From assembly GCA_019339365.1 (NCBI GenBank), contig CP079859.1:2604001-2668000 (forward strand): a stretch of DNA of 64,000 nt, in the 5' to 3' direction. The translations under genes and the position numbers were made by a program. Below the pieces are notes generated by a model, which did no database searches, was not told where the DNA came from, and was given only the letters and a program-made list of their open reading frames with translations. The stretch comes from Vibrio neptunius. GTDB lineage: Bacteria; Pseudomonadota; Gammaproteobacteria; Enterobacterales; Vibrionaceae. Shown in pieces: positions 1 to 11,190 of this stretch (position 1 is the stretch's first letter; every line of letters starts with the position of its first letter).

Positions 1-1204
1 GTTGGTACGTTCTGTCTTCAGCAAAAGCTTCTGCTCCACGCTTAAACCAATCATCATCAGCATGTTTACGACTACTACGATACCCCGCCATCACAACATC
101 GAATTCCTCCGAACTCACACCATGATCCCTCAGTGACGCCAAAGTACTAAAAAACAAAGGCTGGACGCTATCTCTGTCTTGTGGAGCAAATGCAATAGAT
201 ACGTCGTATATCCGTTCATCCACGCTAGTGTATATGCTAGAATCGAAGTCGCGTAACGGTAACGCATGCTCTGAGTAAACGGCATCCAAGCGATTTGATA
301 CAAGTCGCGCAACGATACTGTCTTTCCAATACTCAATAAGATCTTCTCTCGTTAGCAGCACATCATCACCAAGGTAGAATGTTAGTCCGGCCACAGACGG
401 TTCACCAATGTTAACTTGCGCGACAAAATCACCTTTATTGATCTTCGCTTTTGGTCGAACAGGAGGTTGAGAGTCACTGGTCGATTGCCAATCAGAGAAC
501 ATTTTTTTAATCAGCTCTCTGGCATCTTCGCGCTTAATGTCACCTACAATAATTAGCTCACTCAATTGGGGCTGATACCAAGTATCATAAAACGCTTTGA
601 GCGATTGAGATGTCGCGTTTTGAATGCTCTCTGCCGTACCGATCGCCGCCTTTCCCTCATAAGGCGTTCCTTTAATACTGTTTTCATAAGCTTTATCGTA
701 GAAAGAGCGATTTTCCGGGGCCCTGCGGCGATATTCTGCAAGTACAACGCCTTTTTCGCGTTCAACTTCATCAGGCGAGAATGTGACGCGATTGGCAACA
801 TCTCTTAACCAAAGCATCGCCTTATCGAGCTCATCTTGATTGGGTAAACTCAGTGTGTAAACCGTTTCCTCATATGAAGTGTAAGCGTTGACATCGTCCC
901 CACTCGCACCCGTTTTTTCCATCAGTTCAATGACTTCGTTAGGGGTAAAGTTTTCACTGCCATTAAATGCCATATGCTCGACAAAATGAGCGTATCCAAG
1001 TTGGTCTGGGGTTTCTTCGAGAGATCCCGCATGAATAAACAAGCGAAGAGACAAGGCTTCGGTATCAATCGGATAGATGTGATACTTTAACCCGTTGTTT
1101 AACTGACCAGACGTCCAGTTGGTATTCTTCTCAATGGGAATGCTAGTCGTTTGCTGAGCACAAGCTGTCAGCAGCAAGACGACCAAAATCAGGATTTTCT
1201 TCAT
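1..1204 (-). CDS. M16 (insulinase-family) zinc peptidase, lipoprotein; 3' part outside window
   Basis: The frame stays open from an ATG at 1204 to the window edge, giving about 401 N-terminal residues of a gene whose C-terminus lies outside. Residues 1-15 form a lipoprotein signal peptide with lipobox LTAC (Cys15). The inverted zinc motif HxxEH is at His73-Glu76-His77 (HFVEH), followed by the family's MAFNGSENF segment and an acidic stretch downstream that should give the third ligand. M16 peptidases cleave peptides inside a clamshell of two homologous halves; only the active N-terminal half is visible here. The lipobox suggests anchoring in the inner or outer membrane, facing the periplasm. 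The natural substrate cannot be told from sequence. Confidence 0.88.
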   Translation of the reverse strand, partial: MKKILILVVLLLTACAQQTTSIPIEKNTNWTSGQLNNGLKYHIYPIDTEALSLRLFIHAGSLEETPDQLGYAHFVEHMAFNGSENFTPNEVIELMEKTGASGDDVNAYTSYEETVYTLSLPNQDELDKAMLWLRDVANRVTFSPDEVEREKGVVLAEYRRRAPENRSFYDKAYENSIKGTPYEGKAAIGTAESIQNATSQSLKAFYDTWYQPQLSELIIVGDIKREDARELIKKMFSDWQSTSDSQPPVRPKAKINKGDFVAQVNIGEPSVAGLTFYLGDDVLLTREDLIEYWKDSIVARLVSNRLDAVYSEHALPLRDFDSSIYTSVDERIYDVSIAFAPQDRDSVQPLFFSTLASLRDHGVSSEEFDVVMAGYRSSRKHADDDWFKRGAEAFAEDRTYQ

Positions 1205-1484
1205 AATAGAAATACTTTTTTGTTTTTTTATTTATGCGGAATATAACTGGTAAACTGTTGTGTCGATAGTCAATTTAACATGAATGGACTCATCTACGCC
1301 CCTTTTCTACCTTCGATGTTGCCTTTTTAATCAACTACACGTTATGCATCGCTCCCAACAAATAAATGAGACTATTGTCATTAAATGTGTTTTATTTCAA
1401 TACTTTGAAAGTTTTCAATATGCCGACTAGATTAAATCTGAACGCAATTAAGTGCGTGACGTCAATCTATTAGTGAGAAGAAAA

Positions 1485-2228
1485 ATGAAAACCATTTATA
1501 AGAACAGTAAAGTTGGCTCTTCACCTCTATTAAAAACTTTGACCACCGCGGCTCTAGTCGCCGCCCTTGCAGGCTGTGCAGGTAATCCGTACGTAACCGA
1601 GGCTGAACGCAACGATGTCATTACTTTAGGAGATTCCATTTTTGACCTTTCAGGAGAACTGCAACAATTTCTTGAGGGACCTGAAATGGCCAATACCACG
1701 TTCCGTGATTACACCTTAAGTGGTGCTAAGCTGAGCGGAGGAATCGTTGCCAAGCCAGTTGTTGAGCAATATCAGGATGCCAAAAGCGATGACTCCAATA
1801 TCAATGTTATTGTGATGGATGGAGGCGGTAACGACATCCTACTGCCCGCCGCCATCTTTGACCCTCACAAATGTAAAACCACTTGGTACCGCCCAGAGCT
1901 GAGCAGCAAATGTAAAAGCTTGGTTGATGATGTCTATGTGGAAACCGTTAATCTACTCAACGAAATGGACCAAGATGGTGTACAACAGGTCATCTATCTG
2001 GGTTACTACTACACCACGGGCGATAAGGAGAATCTTCATCAGGCTATCGATTTTGGCGATACCCGACTTGCTGACGCTTGTACCAACACCACAGTATCCT
2101 GTCAGTTTGTCGACCCTAGACCTCACATCACACCAGACGATGTCCTATCGGACAATATTCATCCCACAACTTCGGGATCTCAAAAACTGGCGCAGCTAAT
2201 CTGGCCTTACCTACAAGCCGTAATCTAG
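1485..2228 (+). CDS. SGNH/GDSL-family hydrolase, lipoprotein
   Basis: 247-residue exported esterase/lipase-like protein. The ATG at 1485 is preferred over an in-frame GTG at 1452 because AGAAGA lies just upstream of it. The signal peptide ends in lipobox LAGC (Cys31). The GDS nucleophile block is at residues 49-54 (Ser51, GDSIFD), a GGGND block lies mid-protein, and the C-terminal catalytic DxxH is Asp223-His226 (DNIH). These are the block I, III and V features of SGNH hydrolases, which cleave ester bonds of lipids, acetylated sugars or thioesters; the substrate is not predictable. Four further cysteines (HKC, SKC, DAC, VSC) suggest disulfides, consistent with export. A strong hairpin and a foldase-like gene follow on the same strand. 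Confidence 0.82.
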   Translation: MKTIYKNSKVGSSPLLKTLTTAALVAALAGCAGNPYVTEAERNDVITLGDSIFDLSGELQQFLEGPEMANTTFRDYTLSGAKLSGGIVAKPVVEQYQDAKSDDSNINVIVMDGGGNDILLPAAIFDPHKCKTTWYRPELSSKCKSLVDDVYVETVNLLNEMDQDGVQQVIYLGYYYTTGDKENLHQAIDFGDTRLADACTNTTVSCQFVDPRPHITPDDVLSDNIHPTTSGSQKLAQLIWPYLQAVI

Positions 2229-2241
2229 TCGCTTCAATACA

Positions 2242-2267
2242 CTCACCGGTGGTCAACCATCGGTGAG
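2242..2267 (+). promoter_or_regulatory. Intergenic hairpin between esterase and foldase-like genes
   Basis: An inverted repeat of about 12 bp per arm (CTCACCGGTGGT / ACCATCGGTGAG, one G-T wobble) with a minimal loop lies 13 bases after the esterase stop. No T-run follows, so it is not a classic intrinsic terminator. It may stabilise the upstream mRNA end or reduce read-through into the downstream gene. Confidence 0.5.
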
Positions 2268-2294
2268 CTATGGATATCTGATAAGGAGAAAACA

Positions 2295-3320
2295 ATGAGT
2301 AAGTGGGTGTGGGCTTCCGCAGTATGTGCCATTGCAGGGGTAGGCGCTTGGTTTGCGCCTATCGGTATCAACACTGTTCCTGTTGTCATATCAGCGTACA
2401 ACAATAAGGATAATACTGAAGCACAATTATCCGGCCAAACCAAAATCAAAGAAGAACAGGAAGCTGCAAACATTACCGATCGCCTCGCGATTCAATTGCA
2501 AAAGGAGTTAGGTGATCGAGTTAATCGGATCGAAATTCAAGTTGGCTTGCGTGATTTCAGAGACTATCTAACAGAAACATATCCGGACCAATCCCCCTTC
2601 CTTTTTTATGATGTTATCAGACAAGCTTTTCCGAGATACGCAGACATCATCTTTGAAAAAATTGTTTTAATGGAAGATTACGAACAGTGGCTACTCTCTG
2701 AAATGAAACCTCTGCTCACAATGACATTTGAAGAGAAGCAAATAGCAGTATGGGCAAAACGGCGTGAGCTGTTTGGCGATGACGCCGATATCATATGGTC
2801 TGCAGAGCTTGCTGAACGAGAGCAAAGAATTGCCGATACGCAAAAATCGATTGAACTACTCAACAGCGCTTATGATATGGAAATCAACCAGCGGCTTTTT
2901 TCACTTAAAGCCACGATTGAAACCAATTTTGTTGAACATGCTGGAGGTAAAATCCTTAGCCCTGCGATGATGGCAAGCACTTTCTTCAGTTTAGATTCTG
3001 TTCAACGTGATTTGAGCAACATGTCTTCCTACCAACGAGCAGAGCAGCTAGCCAGTATCCGCAGAGATTTGGGCTATAGCGAATCACAAATCGAAAAAGC
3101 GGCAAAGCAAGATCGAGACAATGAGCTTCGCTGGCAAATTGGTTATCAATATATGGGAGAAAGGCAAGCACTATTGGCCAGTCTATCCGGTGAAGAGCTG
3201 GACAGTCAGCTAACCCAACTTCGAATAGACTATTTTGGCGAGCAGGCCTCCACACTCGAAAAAGAAGAGCAACAAGGTTTCTATCGCTTTGAGCGTCCGC
3301 GCGTATACGGAAGAAACTAG
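2295..3320 (+). CDS. Lipase-chaperone-like (LifO/LipB-type) membrane-anchored foldase
   Basis: 341 residues with a strong ribosome site (AAGGAG) before the ATG. One N-terminal hydrophobic segment (about residues 3-30) would anchor the protein in the inner membrane, leaving a long, charged, mostly helical periplasmic part. This is the architecture of Lif steric chaperones, which fold secreted lipases. The segment KRRELFGDDAD near residue 160 and the C-terminal YFGEQA followed by an acidic-basic helix resemble repeats of the lipase-chaperone family. I recognise the family by overall pattern rather than by a single diagnostic motif. It is unusual that the upstream neighbour is an SGNH esterase, because known Lif partners are alpha/beta-hydrolase lipases. 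An unrelated coiled-coil protein is the main alternative. Confidence 0.5.
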   Translation: MSKWVWASAVCAIAGVGAWFAPIGINTVPVVISAYNNKDNTEAQLSGQTKIKEEQEAANITDRLAIQLQKELGDRVNRIEIQVGLRDFRDYLTETYPDQSPFLFYDVIRQAFPRYADIIFEKIVLMEDYEQWLLSEMKPLLTMTFEEKQIAVWAKRRELFGDDADIIWSAELAEREQRIADTQKSIELLNSAYDMEINQRLFSLKATIETNFVEHAGGKILSPAMMASTFFSLDSVQRDLSNMSSYQRAEQLASIRRDLGYSESQIEKAAKQDRDNELRWQIGYQYMGERQALLASLSGEELDSQLTQLRIDYFGEQASTLEKEEQQGFYRFERPRVYGRN

Positions 3321-3342
3321 GCGGTGCTCAGTGGGGTCTGGT

Positions 3343-4175
3343 TTAGGCTGGCAGCAAGTCTGAGCCACGAACCGTTACACGGTGAAGTCGACGCGGTTGA
3401 TCGCCATAATCAGTCACAGCAAAATGTTGAGTACAGATATTATCCCAGATGGCAACAGAGCCCGGTTGCCATGAAAACCGTACCTGATGTTCAGGTTGTC
3501 GCGCTAAAGCAAACAGTTGGTCGAGCCATTTTCGACTTTCTCTTTCTTCTAGCTCGTTAATACGCAGGGTAAACTGCTCATTGACGAATGCGGTCAGATT
3601 ACCTGTTTCCGGATGACGGACAATAAGAGGATGTTTAACCGGCGGGTAGCCTTTAGATACTGTTGCAACGCGGCTCTCCCCTTGTTCATCAACGGAGTCA
3701 TAACGACTGCCTTCGAAAGCATTCAGCCCATGTGTCACCGTGAGTCCCTGTAAAGCTTGTTGCTCATCACTCGTTAGGCGTGACCATACCGCTTCCATCG
3801 ATGTCCAGATGGTGTCTCCTCCATGTGGAGGACAGTGCTGTGCTTGCAGGATAGAACAACGGCACGGCGTAGCCTGCCAGGTTAAATCTGTGTGCCAAAA
3901 GCTTTCGCCGGGGGATTGCCGGGATAAGTCTCAATCACAACCACTTGTTCTTCATCATCTAGGTGAGGGAAAAACGGGTGCACTGGCTCCAAATCGCCAA
4001 AACGCTTTGCTAGCCCGATCTGCTGCTGCGGTGTCATTCCTTGGTCTTGAAAGAACAAGACCTTATGTTTCAGGTAAGCTTGGTAAAGAGCAGCAAATTC
4101 TTGCTCACTCAAATTAGAAAGATCAACGCCTTCAACTAAAGCGCCAATATGCTCTGATAACGGAGTTAGATTCAC
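3343..4175 (-). pseudogene. TauD/TfdA-family Fe(II)/2-oxoglutarate dioxygenase, frameshifted
   Basis: Two frames together encode a TauD-like dioxygenase. The first (4175 down to about 3900) carries the N-terminus; the second continues with WHTDLTW (facial-triad His95 and Asp97 in the repaired protein), WDN..TQH and RRLHRVTVRG, which hold the distal His and the 2-oxoglutarate-binding Arg. Adding one base in the short A/T runs at about 3897-3905 joins them into 277 residues, close to the length of E. coli TauD. TauD-type enzymes hydroxylate substrates such as taurine, often to release sulfite; the true substrate here is unknown. A terminator separates this gene from the PLP gene upstream, so it may have its own promoter. 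All catalytic residues survive, so a sequencing error is more likely than decay. Confidence 0.8.
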
Positions 4176-4242
4176 GGTTTATCCTTATACATTCTGCTTA
4201 GAGAAATCAGACCGTTAGATAGAGTAATTCCTTTCGCACGAT

Positions 4243-4269
4243 CAAAAAAGACCCTACATGAGGGTCTTT
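4243..4269 (-). terminator. Intrinsic terminator after the VC1184-like gene
   Basis: On the minus strand AAAGACCCT pairs with AGGGTCTTT around a 5-base loop and is followed by a T-run. It sits between the PLP gene stop (4309) and the TauD-like start (4175), so the two genes are only partly co-transcribed. Confidence 0.75.
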
Positions 4270-4308
4270 ATCGCGACTCAGAAGCCAGATGAAACATCTC
4301 AGACTGCT

Positions 4309-5543
4309 CTATTGTCCTAAGATTAGTTTCAATTCATCAAACAAGATATCGACTTCTTCCAATGTGTTGTAGTGCATGAAGCCAATTCGAACAACACCAC
4401 CTGATTCTTCGAGACCGAGTTGACGAACCAAACCGAGGGCATAGAAGTGTCCGTTCCAGACACAGATGTTGCGCTTACCAAGTTTCTTAGCGATCTCTTC
4501 AGGCGAATGGTGGTCAAACGTTAGAGCAAAAGTTGGTGTTCTGAGTTCACTGTTGGCTTCATTACGGCCCAACAACGTCACGCCTTTCAATTCTGCGAAA
4601 CGAGCAAGAAAACGTTCGCTGATCGCCGATTCATGCTGATTGAACTGCTGGAAAGAGTCGATCAGTCGAGTGCGGAGATCATCACCATCCTTGCCCCATT
4701 GAGCCAGATACTTCACTGCCGCAATAACACCGGCTAATCCTTCAAAACTCTGAGTCCCAGTTTCAAACCTACCAGGTCCCGTATTGGTTGCAGGCTCAAC
4801 TTTGTAGGGCTGCAAAGCATGCAGCCACTTAGGTGCCACATACGCTACCCCAACGTGAGGGCCAAAGAACTTATAGGCAGAGCAAGCAAGGAAATCACAA
4901 CCCAATTGTTGAACATCGACTAAATGGTGCGGAGCGTAGTGCACCGCATCAACGTAAACCATCGCTCCGAACTTGTGTGCTGCTTCAACGACACGTTTCA
5001 CATCCACAATTGAACCTGTGGTATTCGATGCGTAAGTTAGTGCGATAAGCTTTGTCTTAGAGCTGATCAGCGATAGCAAATGCTCTAAGTCCAATGAACA
5101 GTCTTGTTCATTAACTCGTGCCTGAAGGACTGTCGCTTGCTTATCATCGGCCGCTTGCTGCCAACTAGAGACATTCGAATAATGATCGAGAGACGTAACA
5201 ATGATTTCGTCGCCCGCTTGCCAATTCCGACTGATAGCTCGGCTAAGCTGAAAAGTGAGAGACGTCATGTTGGCACCAAAGACAATATTATCACTCGACT
5301 CTGCATTTAACAGTGCTTGTGCGGACTCTCTCGCTAGTTTCATTAAATCTGTAGTGTGGGCACTGGAAAAATAGTGACCGCCCAGATTCGAATTAAAAAG
5401 CCCAGATATGCGGTCATCGCTTCCAGAACACCATTTGGTACCTGTGAACCGCCTGGTCCATCTAGAAACATCACCGGCAGATCATTGTGACTTTGCTGTA
5501 GCGCACGAAACTGTGCGCGTACCAAATTAGGAGTGAAGTTCAT
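4309..5543 (-). pseudogene. Cysteine-desulfurase-like class V PLP enzyme (VC1184 subfamily), frameshifted
   Basis: Residues 1-48 are in one frame (start 5543) and the rest in another (stop 4309). The break is the five-A run at 5395-5399; a sixth base restores LGFFNSNLGGHYFSSAH and a 411-residue protein. The fold-type I aminotransferase features are clear: DGPGGSQVP at the start, YVDAVHYAPH with the cofactor-binding Asp, and SAYKFFGPH with the Schiff-base lysine (about Lys225). This matches the kynureninase/NifS-like subfamily named after V. cholerae VC1184, whose reaction I do not know. The active-site cysteine loop typical of IscS is not evident, so true sulfur transfer is doubtful. The start overlaps the end of the upstream dioxygenase by 17 bases, implying translational coupling. 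Confidence 0.83.
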
Positions 5544-6183
5544 TCACGGCTTCCTTCGCGGTTAGTACAAATACGTCCATATACCCTTCTTCACCTTCAA
5601 TTACAGAGCGAATAGGCGTCGCGTTATGCCAAAGCTTATTATCGGCCAACATAGCGACTTCACCGTTTTGCAATACTTTACGGAAGAAAGGTGCCTCGTT
5701 GAAGCTGCTGTAAAGCATCACATCACCACCTTCGATGTTGTGTCGCCCCATACCAATCAGAGCAATATGCTCAAACCCATCTTGATGCACGCCTTCAGGG
5801 GCTACCTGAGTTTCATCGAAAATAGCAGAGATGCGCATTTGGTGAATTTCAATTTCCTGACCGTCAATCAGCTTGTTGGCCTCTACAAATAACTGGCAAA
5901 TTTCACGCATTCCTTCACTTTGAAGAGTCGGTGTTTCAATCGGCTCGAATTGTCGTACGACATTACCCTGAAAACGATTAATATCATCGGTTTGCATAAA
6001 CTCATTTTTCTGAAGATCAATAACCTGACCATCTTTAAACTGAATCACAGAGTAACGTCGCAAACGATATTGGCCATCTGCATGCTCGGTATTGGGTAGC
6101 TTGGTAAAAGACGGCGCCAACTGTGCAAAAGCATTGTCACTTAGCTTAGTGAGCTGCAGAGTTGTTTCGCGGTTAGGTAACAT
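5527..6183 (-). CDS. 2OG-Fe(II) dioxygenase of the PF10014 type (amino-acid-hydroxylase-like)
   Basis: 218 residues. Three ATGs stand in tandem at 6189, 6186 and 6183; the AAGGAG directly precedes the first, so the third has the correct spacing and is chosen. The iron site is His133-x-Asp135 (HQDG) with distal His186 (LWHNATPI). The order QMRISAIF, HQDG, GGDVMLY, LWHN is that of the 2OG-Fe dioxygenase family containing bacterial free-amino-acid hydroxylases such as isoleucine dioxygenase, and it is unrelated in sequence to TauD. It should be a cytosolic hydroxylase of a small molecule, perhaps an amino acid. The 17-base overlap with the following PLP gene suggests that the two enzymes act in sequence on the same substrate. 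Confidence 0.82.
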   Translation of the reverse strand: MLPNRETTLQLTKLSDNAFAQLAPSFTKLPNTEHADGQYRLRRYSVIQFKDGQVIDLQKNEFMQTDDINRFQGNVVRQFEPIETPTLQSEGMREICQLFVEANKLIDGQEIEIHQMRISAIFDETQVAPEGVHQDGFEHIALIGMGRHNIEGGDVMLYSSFNEAPFFRKVLQNGEVAMLADNKLWHNATPIRSVIEGEEGYMDVFVLTAKEAVNELHS

Positions 6184-7546
<1,363 letters not shown>

Positions 7547-7573
7547 TATTTTTCATTTTTGACTCAAATCCTT

Positions 7574-7608
7574 AAAGCCTCGTGGTATTCCCACGAGGCT
7601 TTCTTTTG
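7574..7608 (+). terminator. trxB terminator
   Basis: AAAGCCTCGTGG pairs with CCACGAGGCTTT around loop TATTC, followed by a T-rich tail. It separates trxB from the cydDC operon. Confidence 0.88.
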
Positions 7609-7658
7609 TATAATCGCGAGCTTCGATTAGTCATAATAATTATCATTAAGCCTTCACG

Positions 7659-9446
7659 ATGGACAAAAAGAAACAGCGCAGCTTGAATAAATGGCTCAAG
7701 CAGCAAAGTAAGTTAGCGAAACGCTGGCTAATGATTGCTGTTGGCCTCGGCGTACTTTCAAGCGTGTTCTTGTTAGCTCAAGCAGCCTTGCTCGCCACCA
7801 TTCTTCATCAATTGATCATTGAACAGGTCGACAAATATGAACTGATTCCATATTTCCTAGGTTTAGCTGCCGTTATTGGCGTTAGAGCACTGTGTTCATG
7901 GGGTCGGGAGATCGCAGGTTATCGCTGCGGTGAGCAAATTCGTCTCTATATACGTCAGCTTATTCTCGATAAACTTCGAGAGTTAGGACCCGCTTACATC
8001 AAAGGTAAACCTGCTGGTTCTTGGGCCACACTGCTGCTTGAACAAGTAGAAGATATGCATGATTTCTTTGCTCGCTATCTACCTCAGATGTCCTTATCTG
8101 TGCTGGTTCCTTTCGTGATTCTTATTGTTGTCTTCCCAGTGAACTGGGCAGCTGGACTTATCTTCTTGCTAACTGCCCCCTTAGTGCCGATGTTTATGGC
8201 CCTAGTTGGTATGAAAGCAGCCGACGCAAACCGCAAAAATTTCAAAGCGTTGCAACGTTTGTCCGGTCACTTTTATGACCGTTTACAGTCGATGACCACC
8301 ATTCGTCTGTTTGACCGAACCAAAGCGGAAACTGAAGTGATGCGCGGCGCTTCCGAAGTGTTCCGAACTCGCACAATGGATGTTCTTAAGATTGCGTTTC
8401 TTTCATCTGCCGTTCTGGAATTCTTTACCTCTATTTCCATTGCACTGACTGCCGTTTATTTCGGTTTTGCCTTTATCGGCGAGCTTAACTTTGGCGACTA
8501 TGGTGCGGGTGTAACCTTAATGGCTGGTCTGTTCATTCTGGTGCTGGCTCCTGAGTTTTATCAGCCGCTGCGTGATTTAGGCACTTTCTATCATGCTAAG
8601 CAACAAGCGGTTGGGGCTGCTGAAAGCATTGTTGAGTTCCTTGATACTGATGTCGGTGCCGTTCGTTCAGGTGACAAAACGCTCAGCGCGAATAACGCAA
8701 TTTCAATCCAAGCAAAAGATTTAGAGGTGTTCTCACCTGAAGGCACTAAATTGCTTGGCCCGGTGAGTTTTGAGCTCTCGACGGCTCAAACGACAGCTTT
8801 AGTTGGCCCAAGTGGCGCGGGCAAAACCAGCTTAATCAATGCGATACTCGGATTCCTACCATATCAAGGCTCACTCATCATCAATGGTATTGAAAGAACA
8901 GAACTGAACCTCGAGAACTGGCGAGAAAAAATCAGCTGGGTTGGCCAGAACCCGTTGCTGTTACATGGTTCTATTCGTGACAACATCACGTTGGGCAAAG
9001 ACAACGTTTCAGATGACGCCATCCAAACCGCATTGCAAGAGTCTTTCTCAGCAGAATTCGTTGAGCAACACGGGCTCGATTACGCCGTATCTGATCGCTC
9101 TGGTGGCCTTTCCGTCGGTCAGGCGCAACGACTTGCTTTGGCAAGGGCAATGGTTCAAAACGGTCAGTTCTGGTTGCTTGATGAACCAACCGCAAGTCTG
9201 GATACACGCAGTGAGCGCTTGGTTATGCAGGGTTTGGCTGGTCAGGTAGAAGGTAAAACAACACTGATGGTCACCCACCAACTCAGCCATCTACAAAGCG
9301 TTGAACAGATTCTGGTCATGGAAAATGGCGAGATTGTTCAAAGTGGTCCCTACAACAAACTCTGCAATCAAGAGGGGTTATTCCAAAATATGCTTCAGGC
9401 GAGTAATGCTCTCAACCAAGCCAATAAGGGGAATCTCGATGCGTGA
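7659..9446 (+). CDS. cydD: CydDC glutathione/cysteine exporter, subunit CydD
   Basis: 595 residues: an N-terminal transmembrane region with six hydrophobic segments (about 22-320) and a C-terminal ATP-binding domain. The Walker A motif is GPSGAGKTSL (near residue 385), the signature is SVGQAQRLAL and Walker B is FWLLDEPTASLD. CydDC is a heterodimeric inner-membrane ABC exporter of cysteine and glutathione, needed for assembly of cytochrome bd oxidase and for periplasmic redox balance. The stop overlaps the cydC start by 8 bases, so the two subunits are translationally coupled. The 5-base overlap geometry and gene order match the standard cydDC operon. Confidence 0.95.
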   Translation: MDKKKQRSLNKWLKQQSKLAKRWLMIAVGLGVLSSVFLLAQAALLATILHQLIIEQVDKYELIPYFLGLAAVIGVRALCSWGREIAGYRCGEQIRLYIRQLILDKLRELGPAYIKGKPAGSWATLLLEQVEDMHDFFARYLPQMSLSVLVPFVILIVVFPVNWAAGLIFLLTAPLVPMFMALVGMKAADANRKNFKALQRLSGHFYDRLQSMTTIRLFDRTKAETEVMRGASEVFRTRTMDVLKIAFLSSAVLEFFTSISIALTAVYFGFAFIGELNFGDYGAGVTLMAGLFILVLAPEFYQPLRDLGTFYHAKQQAVGAAESIVEFLDTDVGAVRSGDKTLSANNAISIQAKDLEVFSPEGTKLLGPVSFELSTAQTTALVGPSGAGKTSLINAILGFLPYQGSLIINGIERTELNLENWREKISWVGQNPLLLHGSIRDNITLGKDNVSDDAIQTALQESFSAEFVEQHGLDYAVSDRSGGLSVGQAQRLALARAMVQNGQFWLLDEPTASLDTRSERLVMQGLAGQVEGKTTLMVTHQLSHLQSVEQILVMENGEIVQSGPYNKLCNQEGLFQNMLQASNALNQANKGNLDA

Positions 9447-11159
9447 TTTAATTCCCTATCTAAAACTGTATAAAAAGCACTGGTTCGGCCTATCGCTGGG
9501 CATGCTGTTGGCTTTCCTGACTCTATTTGCTTCTATTGGCTTGCTGACTTTGTCAGGCTGGTTCCTATCTGCCGCTGCAGTGGCCGGGCTAACTATCGCC
9601 CGAGAAACCTTCAACTACATGCTGCCAGGGGCTTTTGTCCGTGGCTTTGCCATGGGACGTACCGCTGGTCGATGGGGGAGCGCGTAGTCAGCCACAACGC
9701 CACCTTCAAGCTACTGACCGATCTGCGTATTTTCTTTTTCGCTAAGCTCGCACCATTAATTCCGGGTCGAGTATCAAACCTGCGTGATGCAGACTTGCTT
9801 AACCGCCTAGTTGCCGACATCGACGCAATGGACCACGTCTATCTGCGCCTTGTCAGCCCTATGGTCGTAGGCACACTTGGCATCCTAGGGTTAACAACGC
9901 TGATTTGCTGGTTTGACATGGAGCTCGGCTTAACGCTTGGCGCCATTCTTATGGCTTTACTGCTTATCTGGCCAGTATTGTTCTACAAATTAGGTAAAAC
10001 TAATGGCGCAGAGCTGACACAAAACAAAGCCGACCTGCGTATCGCAACATTAGATTGGTTACAAGGCTATAGCGAGCTCACCCTGTTTGGAGCCGAAGAA
10101 CGTTACCGCAATGCGATTCTAAATGCGCAAGAACGCTTACTAAAGAATCAGTATTTTAACGCTCACTTTGCGGGTTTAGCACAAGCATTGCTGATGCTTG
10201 CTAACGGTTGGACAATTGTTCTGATGCTATGGCTAGCGGCAGATGGTGTCGGCGGTAATATGCCTGACCCTATGATTGCCTTGGTGGTATTCGCCACAAT
10301 GGCCAGTGTCGAGCTTCTAATGCCAATTGCCGGTGCTTTCCAGCATTTGGGTCAAACACTGACTTCAGCACGTCGATTAAACGACATCATCTTGTCCGAG
10401 CCTGATGTTCAGTTCCCAGAGGAGAACACTCAGCACAACAACACCTATTCAATTGAGTACGAAAATGTCACTTTCCGTTATCCGGATGGCGACTCAAATA
10501 CACTGCAAGACATTAGCCTACAAATCCCTGCCAAGCACCGCATCGCAGTGGTGGGTCAAACCGGCTCGGGTAAATCGACATTAATGCAGTTGCTGAATCG
10601 CTATTGGGACACCCAACAAGGCGACATTAAGATTGCAGGCCAATCCATTCGTCATTGGAGTGAAAGCCAGCTTCGTCAGGCAATCAGTGTAGTCAGCCAA
10701 AGGGTTGATATCTTGAATGGCACTTTGCGTGACAACGTGTTGATGGCCTCCCCTGATGCTAGTGATGAAGCGCTAAGCGAATCTCTGACTAAAGTAGGAC
10801 TTGAGAAACTACTTGACGATCAGGGCTTGGATACTTGGTTAGGTGACGGTGGTCGACAGTTGTCCGGAGGTGAGAAACGCCGTATCGGTATCGCCAGAGC
10901 GCTGCTTCATAATGGCCCTATTCTGTTGCTAGACGAGCCGACCGAAGGCTTGGATAAACAGACTGAGCAACAAATCATGCAGCTGTTTGAACAGCATTTT
11001 GAAGACAAAACCGTCGTTTTCATCACTCACCGCTTGGTCAACCTTGATAAGATGGATTCAATTTGTCTGATTGAACAAGGTCAGATCGTTGAGCATGGTA
11101 GCCATCAGGCGCTGCTTGAAAAACAAGGGCGGTATTTCGCGCTCAACCAAACGCTATAA
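9439..11159 (+). pseudogene. cydC: CydDC exporter subunit CydC, frameshifted in a G-run
   Basis: Starts at ATG 9439 inside the end of cydD. The frame runs to GRTAGRW and then shifts at the five-G run 9674-9678; the downstream frame continues ERVVSHNATFKLL, matching CydC. One extra G restores 573 residues, exactly the E. coli CydC length. The second part has Walker A GQTGSGKSTL, signature LSGGEKRRIG and Walker B ILLLDEPTEGLD. Loss of CydC would cripple bd oxidase assembly. Since both the membrane and ATPase halves are otherwise perfectly preserved, the indel is probably a sequencing error. Terminator follows at 11164. Confidence 0.9.
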
Positions 11160-11163
11160 ACAC

Positions 11164-11190
11164 AAGGGGCAATGTTGATTGCCCTTTTTG
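11164..11190 (+). terminator. cydDC terminator
   Basis: AAGGGGCAA / TTGCCCTTT stem with a 6-base loop and a T-run, starting five bases after the cydC stop. Confidence 0.8.

Noticed and set aside
3343..5543. Genuine decay of a degenerate operon
   Set aside because: Both genes keep all catalytic residues and each needs only one base; six similar errors elsewhere make a technical cause more likely.
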